The translations under genes were made by a program, and so were the position numbers. 19,961 nucleotides of DNA from Deltaproteobacteria bacterium (GTDB taxonomy: Bacteria > Desulfobacterota > Binatia > Binatales > Binataceae). The stretch spans positions 1 through 19,961 of the forward strand of contig JAJZAG010000025.1 of the NCBI GenBank assembly GCA_021799555.1. The letters run 5' to 3'. The notes under the pieces are model-generated. The model searched no databases. It saw only the letters and a program-made list of their open reading frames with translations, and was not told the origin of the DNA. This document shows, in pieces, positions 1-6,608 of this stretch; positions within the stretch are counted from its first letter, which is position 1, and every line of letters begins with the position of its first letter.

Positions 1-187
1 CGAGGTGCGCCGTGATGTTCTGAACTTCGACGGTTCGCCCTAGCGAGGCACTGACCTTGGCGAGCAACTGGTCGCGATTTTGTGCGATAAGCGAGTTGAG
101 ATTGGAAGCGGCGTAAACAAGAATCACGACGATCGCGACGACGATACCGCCCACGATGCTGCCGGCAATAATGAGTGGTTTGCGCAT
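1..187 (-). CDS. AsmA-like envelope protein, N-terminal part (cut by left edge)
   Basis: Reading leftward from an ATG at 187 gives 62 open codons to the window edge. The protein begins MRKPLIIAG, continues as one long hydrophobic helix (about residues 5-26, rich in I, V and G), then ASNLNSLI and a segment with SLGRTVEVQNI. A single N-terminal anchor followed by a short helix and a 'G-R-x-V-x-V' strand is the usual opening of AsmA/DUF748-type proteins. These are inner-membrane-anchored periplasmic proteins; large relatives are implicated in lipid transport to the outer membrane. A GGGGA motif sits about 5 bases before the ATG, with a stronger AAAGGAG further up. The family call rests on the N-terminus alone; any single-pass membrane protein with a similar start could look alike. 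Confidence 0.6.
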   Translation of the reverse strand, partial: MRKPLIIAGSIVGGIVVAIVVILVYAASNLNSLIAQNRDQLLAKVSASLGRTVEVQNITAHL

Positions 188-377
188 CGAATCCCCACGC
201 TCTCCTTTGCGAGACGGCAATTCCGCTTAAGTGTAACCAATTGGGAGGCGAATCGCACGATCCCGCAACGATCGCCGGATTCGCCCGGCGCGGAACATGG
301 TTTCACCCGATTCGTGCGCGCGGCATAATCACCGGGTCCTCCAGTGTCGCGCGTGCGGCATAAGGCTGTAGATCGCG
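188..377. promoter_or_regulatory. Divergent intergenic region between the AsmA-like gene and the Smr gene
   Basis: These 190 bases separate two genes transcribed away from each other, so promoters for both must lie here or inside the genes. A short GC hairpin (CGCCGG at 273-278 pairing with CCGGCG at 285-290) is visible. I could not pick out convincing -35/-10 pairs on either strand. Confidence 0.35.
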
Positions 378-1151
378 ATGGCCCGCAAGAAGAAAATCCG
401 CCGCTCCGAAGAAACGGAATCATCCGCCAGGCCGCAAATCAATCAGCCGGCTAGCTTTTCTCCATTCAAGAACCTCAAAAACCTTGTAAGCAAAAGGCTG
501 ATCGCCCCGACCGCCAAGCCACCCGAACCCGTGCCGCCGAAACCCGCTGCCGCAACGTCCAAGCCGCCAGCCGACGATGCGGCTCTGTTCCGTGAAGCAA
601 TTGCGGGAGTTCGGCCGCTCGATTCCGGACGTTCGGCGCGGCTGCCGGTCGATCCAGTCATCGAGCATCGGGTCGTCAGTGAAGATGCTGAAGTGCTCGC
701 CCGCTTATCCGATCTCGTTTCCGGGCAGGGCGTTTTCGACATCACCGAGACCGAGGAATACGTCGAGGGCGCTCGGGCCGGGATTGATCCGAGAATGGTC
801 ACACGGCTTCGGCGCGGAGAATTCGCGATGCAGGATCACATCGACTTGCACGGTATGATTCAGGTTGACGCGCGCGCCGCTCTTACCTCGTTTATCCTCG
901 ACTCGGTTCGCAAGGGACATCGCAGCGTCCTCGTCGTGCACGGCAGAGGGTTGGGTTCACCAGGCGGTCGGCCAATCCTCAAACACGCGACTGTCGAGTG
1001 GCTTTCACACGGTATGATTGGAGGGCATGTACTTGCCTTCGCGACCGCCCGTCCAACCGACGGCGGAGCGGGCGCGATGTACGTATTGTTGCGGCGGGAG
1101 AAGCGGCGCGCCCCATTTGATGTCTTACAAGGAGCAAAACGCCGCGACTGA
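378..1151 (+). CDS. Smr-domain protein with a proline-rich N-terminal extension
   Basis: This is a 257-residue protein with a C-terminal Smr domain. The two hallmark motifs are visible: DLHG at residues 156-159 and HGRG at 188-191, followed by the closing pattern DGGAGAMYVLLRR typical of stand-alone Smr proteins such as E. coli YdaL/SmrB. Smr domains bind or cleave nucleic acids; SmrB-type proteins cut mRNA at collided ribosomes and MutS2-type ones act on DNA, so the substrate here is open. The first ~90 residues are basic, then proline/alanine-rich, and probably disordered. A central helical stretch (about 95-150) ends in GEFAMQDH before the domain. The ATG at 378 has only a weak AAGG about 12 bases upstream. 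The gene converges on atpE, with a hairpin between them. Confidence 0.85.
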   Translation: MARKKKIRRSEETESSARPQINQPASFSPFKNLKNLVSKRLIAPTAKPPEPVPPKPAAATSKPPADDAALFREAIAGVRPLDSGRSARLPVDPVIEHRVVSEDAEVLARLSDLVSGQGVFDITETEEYVEGARAGIDPRMVTRLRRGEFAMQDHIDLHGMIQVDARAALTSFILDSVRKGHRSVLVVHGRGLGSPGGRPILKHATVEWLSHGMIGGHVLAFATARPTDGGAGAMYVLLRREKRRAPFDVLQGAKRRD

Positions 1152-1196
1152 AACCGTGTCTCGGCAGAGCTTGGATTTAGGGATTAGCACCCAAAT

Positions 1197-1228
1197 AGAG
1201 CGGGCGCCGATATTACGGCGCCCGCTCT
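1197..1228. terminator. Bidirectional hairpin between smr and atpE
   Basis: A perfect 13-bp stem (AGAGCGGGCGCCG at 1197-1209 with its complement at 1216-1228) closes a 6-base ATATTA loop. It lies 45 bases after the Smr stop and 30 bases after the atpE stop, between convergent genes. Neither side has a clear T-run, so it may work with Rho or as a 3'-end protecting structure for both transcripts. Confidence 0.65.
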
Positions 1229-1258
1229 CGTATCCAAGCTGTCTTGCGCGAGACCTGA

Positions 1259-1606
1259 CTAAATCTTCGCTTGCAGGAAGAATGCGATGACCAGCGCGTA
1301 AAGGGTCAGCGCCTCGATAAACGCAAGCCCGATAAGCATCGGCACGAAAATCTGGCCGGCACTGTTCGGATTGCGTCCGATCGATTCCATCGCCGACGCC
1401 GCCATTCTGCCTTGACCGAGCGCGCTACCGGCAGCTGCGATGCCGATGCCAATGTTCGCCGCCAGAGCAATCAATCCTGCCCGCAACCCTGCACCCGAGC
1501 CAGCGCTGGCAGCGGCAACCGCTCCCTGCTGCGCCATCGCCATTATCGGCGAGGCGAGGATTGCGATGCCTACCATCGTGACCACTGAACCTATTCTCCG
1601 ACCCAT
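1259..1606 (-). CDS. atpE: ATP synthase F0 subunit c (rotor ring), with N-terminal extension
   Basis: Subunit c forms the membrane rotor ring of F-type ATP synthase. The 115-residue product contains the hairpin of two membrane helices (about residues 39-67 and 86-112), joined by the polar loop with RNP (residues 78-80). The ion-binding carboxylate is Glu98 in GLAFIEALTLYALV. Residues after the Glu are Ala and Leu rather than the Ser/Thr of sodium-coupled rings, so proton coupling is likely, although the helix-1 GQG glutamine is kept. Compared with the usual ~80-90 residues there is an extra N-terminal hydrophobic segment (MGRRIGSVV...MAMAQQ) that resembles a signal peptide ending in AMA. The ATG has a strong AAGGAGG about 7 bases upstream. 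It is the last gene of the hemL-atp cluster, 116 bases after atpB. Confidence 0.95.
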   Translation of the reverse strand: MGRRIGSVVTMVGIAILASPIMAMAQQGAVAAASAGSGAGLRAGLIALAANIGIGIAAAGSALGQGRMAASAMESIGRNPNSAGQIFVPMLIGLAFIEALTLYALVIAFFLQAKI

Positions 1607-1722
1607 TTGGAGTCCTCCTTGCTTTCACGATCCCGGCACCCGTTCCGCCGCATCCTCTGTCCTCTACCACCACCGTTTCGGCCGGACGTCCTTCGTCGCG
1701 GAAAGTCCTTTACAAATTTCGT

Positions 1723-2415
1723 CTAATGTTCGTGGCTGGCCGCGAGGCGCACGTAACTCATCGACAAGACCACGAAAATAATCGCCTGAATTACGCAGAC
1801 GATCGCGCCAAGCGCGTAAAATGCAACCGGGATAATCAGCTTGGTCAGATTCGTGAAGAGACTGAGCACCGTATGGTCCGCAAACAAGTTGGCGGCGAGA
1901 CGAATTCCTAGCGAAAAAGGTCGGAAGAGGTTGTCAGCCAACTCGATCGGCAGCATCAGGAATGCCAGCGGCAGGTACGGACCGAGAAAGCTCCGCAGGT
2001 ACGACGCACCCTGTGAACGAAAGCCCTGCACAATGTAAAAGCCAAAGCAGATCGTGCCGAGCGCGAACGTCAGGTCCGTGTTCGCCGTCGGCGGCTCCAT
2101 CCCCGGAATCAACCCGAAAAAATTAGCAAACAGGATAAAGGTGAAGATGCACCCGAAGAATGGCACCAGCGCGCGATAGTCGTGCGTCTCGAGCACATCG
2201 TGTACGAATCCGTCGAGCCATTCGACCAGCACTTCGCACAGCGCGCGAAAGCTCATTCCTTCTTCAGGCATAACCGGGTCCTTGGCGCCGGCGAGCGAAC
2301 TTCGCGCTGCGAGTCCGAACACTATCAGGATGCCCATCACAATCCAGGTCCCGATGAGAACCTCGGGAATCTTTCCACCGCCTATCAGTTCGAGGAAATT
2401 GATCGATCTTTGCAA
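1723..2415 (-). CDS. atpB: ATP synthase F0 subunit a (stator channel)
   Basis: Subunit a carries the two ion half-channels beside the c ring. With a TTG start at 2415 it is 230 residues, the size seen in deltaproteobacterial homologues. The essential arginine is Arg172 in FSLGIRLAANLF. The periplasm-facing motif FGLIPGMEPPTAN (about 100-112) and the C-terminal helix ending VVLSMSYV are typical. I chose TTG 2415 because GGAG lies 7 bases upstream (2426-2423). The open frame extends to another TTG at 2481, but that would overlap the end of atpI and add 22 non-conserved residues. The gap to atpI is then 28 bases. atpE follows, so the cluster supplies a and c while b and all F1 subunits must be encoded elsewhere. 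Confidence 0.93.
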   Translation of the reverse strand: MQRSINFLELIGGGKIPEVLIGTWIVMGILIVFGLAARSSLAGAKDPVMPEEGMSFRALCEVLVEWLDGFVHDVLETHDYRALVPFFGCIFTFILFANFFGLIPGMEPPTANTDLTFALGTICFGFYIVQGFRSQGASYLRSFLGPYLPLAFLMLPIELADNLFRPFSLGIRLAANLFADHTVLSLFTNLTKLIIPVAFYALGAIVCVIQAIIFVVLSMSYVRLAASHEH

Positions 2416-2443
2416 AGGATTTCTCCGCGATCGCGCGTTCGGC

Positions 2444-2836
2444 TCAGGCTGCTGCGCGCAGCGAGGCTCGTGCGGTTTCAATAATGATGGCCGTCATTTG
2501 AGTCAAGACGCCAAAAGCGAAGCCGAGTCCATCAATATGCGTGCGTGTGAAAATCAGGTACACAAGCCCGGCCAGGATAAGTAGCTTGAGCGGTAAAGCG
2601 GCCGCACCGAGGCGCATCGTGTTGCGGGAAATTCCAGCTCCTGCCGCTGCCAGAATCAGGCGCCCGAATACGCTTAGCACCCATAGATTCGCGATTACAA
2701 CGGCACCGCCAAGGACGCATCCAAGTGCGGAGTTGAACGAGACCAAGAAGGCGAGTGCGCCCGACGTCAAAGCGACCAGCAAAATATTAGTGCGTTGTAT
2801 CGAGCCGATACTCGGTACCGTCCAGCCAACTTTCAT
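2444..2836 (-). CDS. atpI: ATP synthase assembly protein AtpI (subunit I)
   Basis: This is a small membrane protein of about 130 residues with four hydrophobic segments: ILLVALTSGALAFLVSF, ALGCVLGGAVVIANLWVLSVF, LPLKLLILAGLVYLIF and a final helix near FGVLTQMTAIII. AtpI helps assemble the c ring in several bacteria and, with AtpZ, has been linked to divalent-cation uptake in Bacillus. The start is the ATG at 2836, which overlaps the atpZ stop as ATGA, suggesting translational coupling. The frame is open upstream to 2929, but that extension lies wholly inside atpZ and has a shadow-like composition. The call rests on topology, size and the conserved position between atpZ and atpB rather than on sharp motifs. 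Confidence 0.85.
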   Translation of the reverse strand: MKVGWTVPSIGSIQRTNILLVALTSGALAFLVSFNSALGCVLGGAVVIANLWVLSVFGRLILAAAGAGISRNTMRLGAAALPLKLLILAGLVYLIFTRTHIDGLGFAFGVLTQMTAIIIETARASLRAAA

Positions 2837-3090
2837 TCCCGCATCGTCCGCTGCACGAGTTGTAGCTCTCGAATCAGCCGATAAAAGCCGAGAATCACAC
2901 CCGTTATGAATAGCGTGAAGGTCATCCATGGATCGGTGTGCAGATAGAGGTCAAGGTAGTGGCCGGCAATGGCGCCTGCGATGATCGGCCCCGAAAATTC
3001 GAAACCTATCGCCGTAAAGCGCGCCGCTTTGCCAGCCGTCCAGAAAATCGCACCTACTCCGAATAAATTAGCCGCCGCTCGCCGCGCCAA
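2833..3090 (-). CDS. atpZ: AtpZ/AtpI-type ATP synthase accessory membrane protein (start uncertain)
   Basis: This short protein has two membrane helices. The core ARFTAIGFEFSGPIIAGAIAG, then HYLDLYLHTDPWMTFTLF and GFYRLIRELQ, matches the AtpZ pattern 'G-x-x-x-G-x-x-L-D' followed by 'P-W-x-T' and a basic tail. It assists F0 assembly together with AtpI. The start is unclear: no ATG or GTG is available between the hemL stop and the first helix. A TTG at 3090 (85 residues, overlapping hemL by 23 bases) has no good ribosome site. An ATT at 3048 (71 residues) follows GGAG at an ideal 8 bases but would be a rare start. The stop overlaps the atpI start. The longer open frame to 3207 runs antisense-like through hemL and is not supported. 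Confidence 0.75.
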   Translation of the reverse strand: MARRAAANLFGVGAIFWTAGKAARFTAIGFEFSGPIIAGAIAGHYLDLYLHTDPWMTFTLFITGVILGFYRLIRELQLVQRTMRE

Positions 3091-4363
3091 GCGCGTTGAC
3101 GACAGCCACAATTGTCCGATCGATGTCGTCGTCAGAGTGCGCCAATGACACAAACAGCGCTTCGAACTGTGACGGTGGAATATTGATGCCCGATTCGAGC
3201 ATCGCATGGAAAAATCTCGTAAACCTCGACGAGCTCGACGACCGCGCGTCTTCTGCGTTGCGCACTTGCGACGGTCCGAAAAACATCGTCAGTAGCGAGC
3301 CTGCACGATTCACGCATCCGCGCTCTTCGTGTCGCAAAAGTGCCTCGCGAAGCCCGGCTTCGAGGCGAGCGCTCGCAACTTCAAGGCGTTCGTAGACGCC
3401 AGGCTGTTTTAAGAGCTTAAGGGTCTCGATTCCCGCGCGTACTGAAAGAGGATTTCCGGACAGTGTTCCGGCCTGATAAACGGGGCCGGCCGGTGCAAGC
3501 AGGTCCATGTACCTTGACGGTCCAGCGACAGCGCCGACCGGTAATCCCCCGCCAATTATTTTACCAAGCATGATCAGGTCCGGAGCAAGGCCCGTTTTTT
3601 CGCTTGCAGCACCGAAACTCAGACGAAAGCCTGTGATCACTTCGTCACAGATTAGTAGCGCGCCGTTCTGATGCGCCAGAGATTCGAGTGTTTTGAGAAA
3701 TCCGGGTTCCGGAGGGATCACCCCCATGTTGGCGGCGATCGGCTCAACGATAATTGCAGCAATTCGCCCGGGGTTCTTCCTAAAGAGTTCTTCGACACTC
3801 TGGATCGAGTTATAAGTCGCCACCATCGTCAGCGCGGCTAACTCTGCCGGAACGCCCGCGCTATCCGGCAGGCCAAGCGTCATCCCGCCGGAGCCAGCGC
3901 GCACAAGGAGCGAATCGCTGTGACCGTGGTAGCATCCGTCGAACTTTATTATGCACGATCGCCCGGTGGCCGCGCGTGCGATTCTCAGCGCGGTCATACC
4001 GGCTTCCGTACCGGAACTGACGAGACGTACTTTGTCGGCGACCCCTATTGCCGAGGTGATGATTTCCGCGAGTTCCACTTCGAGTTCGGTGGAAGCTCCA
4101 AAACCGAGGCCGGCACGGGCTTGCGCTGCGATCGCATCGACGACTGCGGGATGCGCATGACCGGCGATTGCCGGACCATACGAGCACACGTAATCAATAA
4201 ATTGATTGCCGTCGGCATCATAAAGATAAGCCCCTGTGGCGCGCGCAGCGAAGAGCGGTGCGCCTCCGACCGCCGCCCACGCGCGCACTGGAGAATTTAC
4301 CGCACCCGGAATTCGTAATTGCGCACGGGCGAACAATGCGCGAGATTTTCTTTCTGAAATCAT
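3068..4363 (-). CDS. hemL: Glutamate-1-semialdehyde 2,1-aminomutase
   Basis: This PLP enzyme converts glutamate-1-semialdehyde to 5-aminolevulinate, the last step of the C5 route to tetrapyrroles (heme, B12). From the ATG at 4363 it is 431 residues, the usual length. It opens ALFARAQLRIPGAVNSPVRA as the family does. It keeps SSGTEAGMTALRIAR (116-130), the CYHGHSD motif (144-150), CDEVITGFR (239-247) and the PLP lysine Lys268 in MLGKIIGGGLPVGA. I prefer ATG 4363 over the upstream ATG at 4405 because GGAGG lies 8 bases before it and the upstream one has none. A TTGACT hexamer (4424-4419) with a poor TAGGTC 17 bases on is a weak promoter candidate. It is first in the cluster with the atp genes and divergent from dnaA. 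Confidence 0.96.
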   Translation of the reverse strand: MISERKSRALFARAQLRIPGAVNSPVRAWAAVGGAPLFAARATGAYLYDADGNQFIDYVCSYGPAIAGHAHPAVVDAIAAQARAGLGFGASTELEVELAEIITSAIGVADKVRLVSSGTEAGMTALRIARAATGRSCIIKFDGCYHGHSDSLLVRAGSGGMTLGLPDSAGVPAELAALTMVATYNSIQSVEELFRKNPGRIAAIIVEPIAANMGVIPPEPGFLKTLESLAHQNGALLICDEVITGFRLSFGAASEKTGLAPDLIMLGKIIGGGLPVGAVAGPSRYMDLLAPAGPVYQAGTLSGNPLSVRAGIETLKLLKQPGVYERLEVASARLEAGLREALLRHEERGCVNRAGSLLTMFFGPSQVRNAEDARSSSSSRFTRFFHAMLESGINIPPSQFEALFVSLAHSDDDIDRTIVAVVNALGAASGG

Positions 4364-4959
4364 TGATGGTGCCTCCACCCGATCAAGTAACTCGCGACCT
4401 AACATCGTGGGACGATGCAGTCAAACGTGCACGCAATCGCCTTGCGCGCGCGTAAACAGAGATTTTTGAAGCGGCTCATGATGGCTCCAGAAGCCATCGT
4501 CAATGATCGAGCGATCAGGCAGGTGAAAATTGAAGCGCGCTGTGATCTGCTCGACCACAAAATTTTCCTTTACGATCCGCACTTATACGCGATTCTCGCA
4601 GCGCGCGCTTGTCTGTATCCGGAAAAGAGTTTATCACGTTGGCTTGGCCGCGAGACTTCCGTCCACGCACGTTTCTGTTTAGGCGCTAGTCCCAGCGACC
4701 TTCGTGGTCATCAGATGATACGGATGCGCGCGCACTTGATCGTCGCCGTTGCAGAGATTTCAAAGGTTGACCAAACGCCAACACAGACCGGCGAGTTGAT
4801 AGCTGGGTATTCAGCCGCCCGAATCTGCTTTGGCGATGAATCGAAATCGCGCTTATCCACAGGTGTGGATAAGCTTGTGTGTAATTCGATCGCTGGCTTT
4901 GAAGCCGCGTGAGGCTCTGCCCCGTTGTAAGACGGGCCGGGAATCTTGGAGGGGGTCGA
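4364..4959. other. hemL-dnaA divergent gap (596 bases)
   Basis: This region holds the inverted DnaA-box pair at 4851-4874 and must contain the promoters for both the hemL-atp cluster and dnaA. An open frame from 4415 to 4912 (165 codons, plus strand) fills most of it. It has no recognisable motif, no ribosome site, and runs through the DnaA boxes, so I do not call it a gene. The usual rpmH-rnpA neighbours of dnaA are not found here. Confidence 0.5.
4851..4874. promoter_or_regulatory. Inverted pair of perfect consensus DnaA boxes
   Basis: TTATCCACA (4853-4861) and its exact complement TGTGGATAA (4864-4872) face each other across two G's. The palindrome extends to 11-bp arms (GCTTATCCACA). Both nonamers match the standard high-affinity DnaA box. 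The site lies about 90 bases before the dnaA start, where it could autoregulate dnaA, serve as the upstream part of a bipartite origin, or both. Confidence 0.85.
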
Positions 4960-6363
4960 ATGAACGGGCTATGGCAAAAAGCCAATGAGCGACTGCGCGA
5001 GGAACTCGGACAGGCTGGATTCGAAACTTGGATTGGACCGCTGAGCTTTGTCGGTATGCAAGGCCAAACCGTTACGATCGAGGCACCAAACAAATTCTTC
5101 CGCGATTGGGTCAACGAACGGTACCTTGCGATGTTGCAAAGGTCGCTTTCGGATGAGGCTGGACTGCCGGTCGAGGTAAAGCTGACCTTGGGAGAAAGCG
5201 CAAGTGGTTTTATCCCAACGAACGGAAACGGTGGAGCTTACAGAACCAAGGCTGGCGAACCGCATATCAAGGCTGTGCATGCGGAACGGTCCATTGCGCA
5301 AGCGCGGGTGGTGCATTCTGAACGCCATCCCCAGCTCAACGAACGTTATACGTTTGCCGAGTTTGTGGTCGGCTCGGCAAACCAGTTTGCTCATGCTGCA
5401 GCGCTGGCCGTCGCCAACCAACCCGGAAATAAATACAACCCGTTGTTCATCTATGGCGGAGTCGGACTCGGAAAGACGCATCTGGTGACCGCAATCGGGC
5501 ATCATATCTACGGCGCAGGCGATCGGCGCCGCAAAGTTTTGTTTATGCCTGCCGAAGTTTTCATGAACGAGCTTATCGGATCGATACGTCGCGATCGGAT
5601 GAACGAGTTTCGAGAGAAATTTCGTTTGGTTGACGCGCTCATCTTGGATGATATCCAGTTTCTGGCCGGACGGGAGCGCACTCAGGAGGAGTTTTTCCAC
5701 ACCTTCAATTCCCTGCACGCCGACCGGCATCAGATCGTGCTTACCTCGGACAAAGTTCCGCGAGAAATTCCTGGACTCGAGGAACGGCTTCGCAACCGCT
5801 TCGAGTCAGGGCTAATCGCCGATATCGCGCCGCCAGACCTTGAAACTCGGATTGCAATCGTCCAAAAGAAGGCCGCACTCGACAATCTCATACTTGCCCA
5901 GGATGTGGCGCTTTATATCGCGCAGAGCATCCAATCCAACGTGCGAGAACTCGAAGGATGTCTGACCAGGCTCGGCGCTCTAGCTTCACTAGGCAAAACA
6001 GCAATCACAATAGACTTCGCGCGCCAAGCGTTGCACGATCTGATCCGCAACCATGAAGCCAGACCCGACGTCGAGATGATTCAAAAGGCGGTTGCCGAGT
6101 TTTTTCACGTCCGGCTGACCGATCTAAAATCCAAAAAACGAACCCAGCACATCGCGTTTTGCCGCCAGGTCGCGATGTACCTGTGCCGCAAACTTACCGG
6201 AAGCTCATTTCCCGTGATTGGGGATGCCTTCGGCCGCGACCATTCGACGGTTATCCACGCCCATAATCTAATTCAGCGGCGCGTGACCAATGACTCCGCA
6301 TTTCGGCTTTCGATCGAAAAGATCGAGCGGGATTTAAAGGCGATTCGCGCTAACGCCGCGTGA
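4960..6363 (+). CDS. dnaA: Chromosomal replication initiator DnaA
   Basis: DnaA binds nonamer boxes at oriC, forms an ATP-dependent filament and melts the origin. The protein is 467 residues from the ATG at 4960, which has GGAGGGGG at 4948-4955 just upstream; the longer frame from GTG 4909 lacks such a site. Domain I (about 1-80) opens WQKANERLREELGQAGFETWI. A short linker follows to about 125. The AAA+ domain III has Walker A GGVGLGKT (166-173), Walker B LILDD (227-231), sensor-1 LTSD (261-264) and the box VII arginine region RLRNRF (276-281). Domain IV ends the protein with the box-binding helix-turn-helix and the signature GRDHSTVIHA (425-434). dnaN follows after a 245-base gap that looks like an origin. 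Confidence 0.98.
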   Translation: MNGLWQKANERLREELGQAGFETWIGPLSFVGMQGQTVTIEAPNKFFRDWVNERYLAMLQRSLSDEAGLPVEVKLTLGESASGFIPTNGNGGAYRTKAGEPHIKAVHAERSIAQARVVHSERHPQLNERYTFAEFVVGSANQFAHAAALAVANQPGNKYNPLFIYGGVGLGKTHLVTAIGHHIYGAGDRRRKVLFMPAEVFMNELIGSIRRDRMNEFREKFRLVDALILDDIQFLAGRERTQEEFFHTFNSLHADRHQIVLTSDKVPREIPGLEERLRNRFESGLIADIAPPDLETRIAIVQKKAALDNLILAQDVALYIAQSIQSNVRELEGCLTRLGALASLGKTAITIDFARQALHDLIRNHEARPDVEMIQKAVAEFFHVRLTDLKSKKRTQHIAFCRQVAMYLCRKLTGSSFPVIGDAFGRDHSTVIHAHNLIQRRVTNDSAFRLSIEKIERDLKAIRANAA

Positions 6364-6608
6364 TGCGCGTGCGGTGTGGAGAATATTGTGGATTACCTCT
6401 GGATAAGTGGACTTAAAACCTTTACCCAAGAGGTCAGCCGTCAAGCGTGGGGATCGAAGCGCTATCCTGCCGACAATTTATTCCAGCAAAATTATCCCTA
6501 AAAAACAGGTACTTGACGGAGTATTCAACAAATCAACAGCATCTACTGATCTTACTTATTTTTTTGTTTAAGATCTCTTAAGAAGAATAGTAGGCAGGAC
6601 GAATAGGT
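6364..6608. other. Candidate replication origin (dnaA-dnaN gap)
   Basis: Just after dnaA are three same-direction DnaA-box-like nonamers, each one base off TGTGGATAA: TGTGGAGAA (6375-6383), TGTGGATTA (6387-6395) and TCTGGATAA (6398-6406). Their starts are 12 and 11 bases apart, about one helical turn. A weaker TTATCCCTA lies at 6492-6500. From about 6484 to 6590 the sequence becomes AT-rich with A- and T-runs, a plausible unwinding element. An inverted repeat, GATCTTA (6548-6554) with TAAGATC (6569-6575), brackets the T-run. Boxes followed by an AT-rich tract beside dnaA is the standard bacterial origin plan; together with the box pair upstream of dnaA it suggests a bipartite oriC. The dnaN promoter must also be in or near this gap. 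Confidence 0.7.

Noticed and set aside
2837..2929. Upstream extension of atpI to an ATG at 2929
   Set aside because: It lies wholly inside atpZ in another frame; the ATGA-coupled ATG at 2836 gives the normal AtpI length.
4415..4912. 165-codon plus-strand open frame between hemL and dnaA
   Set aside because: It has no ribosome site and no recognisable motif, and it runs straight through the inverted DnaA boxes; left as a possible but unsupported gene.
4969..5730. 253-codon minus-strand open frame inside dnaA
   Set aside because: It is antisense to the conserved AAA+ region of dnaA and has no motif of its own.
6251..6259. DnaA-box-like TTATCCACG within dnaA
   Set aside because: It encodes part of the STVIHA signature, so the match is explained by protein conservation.
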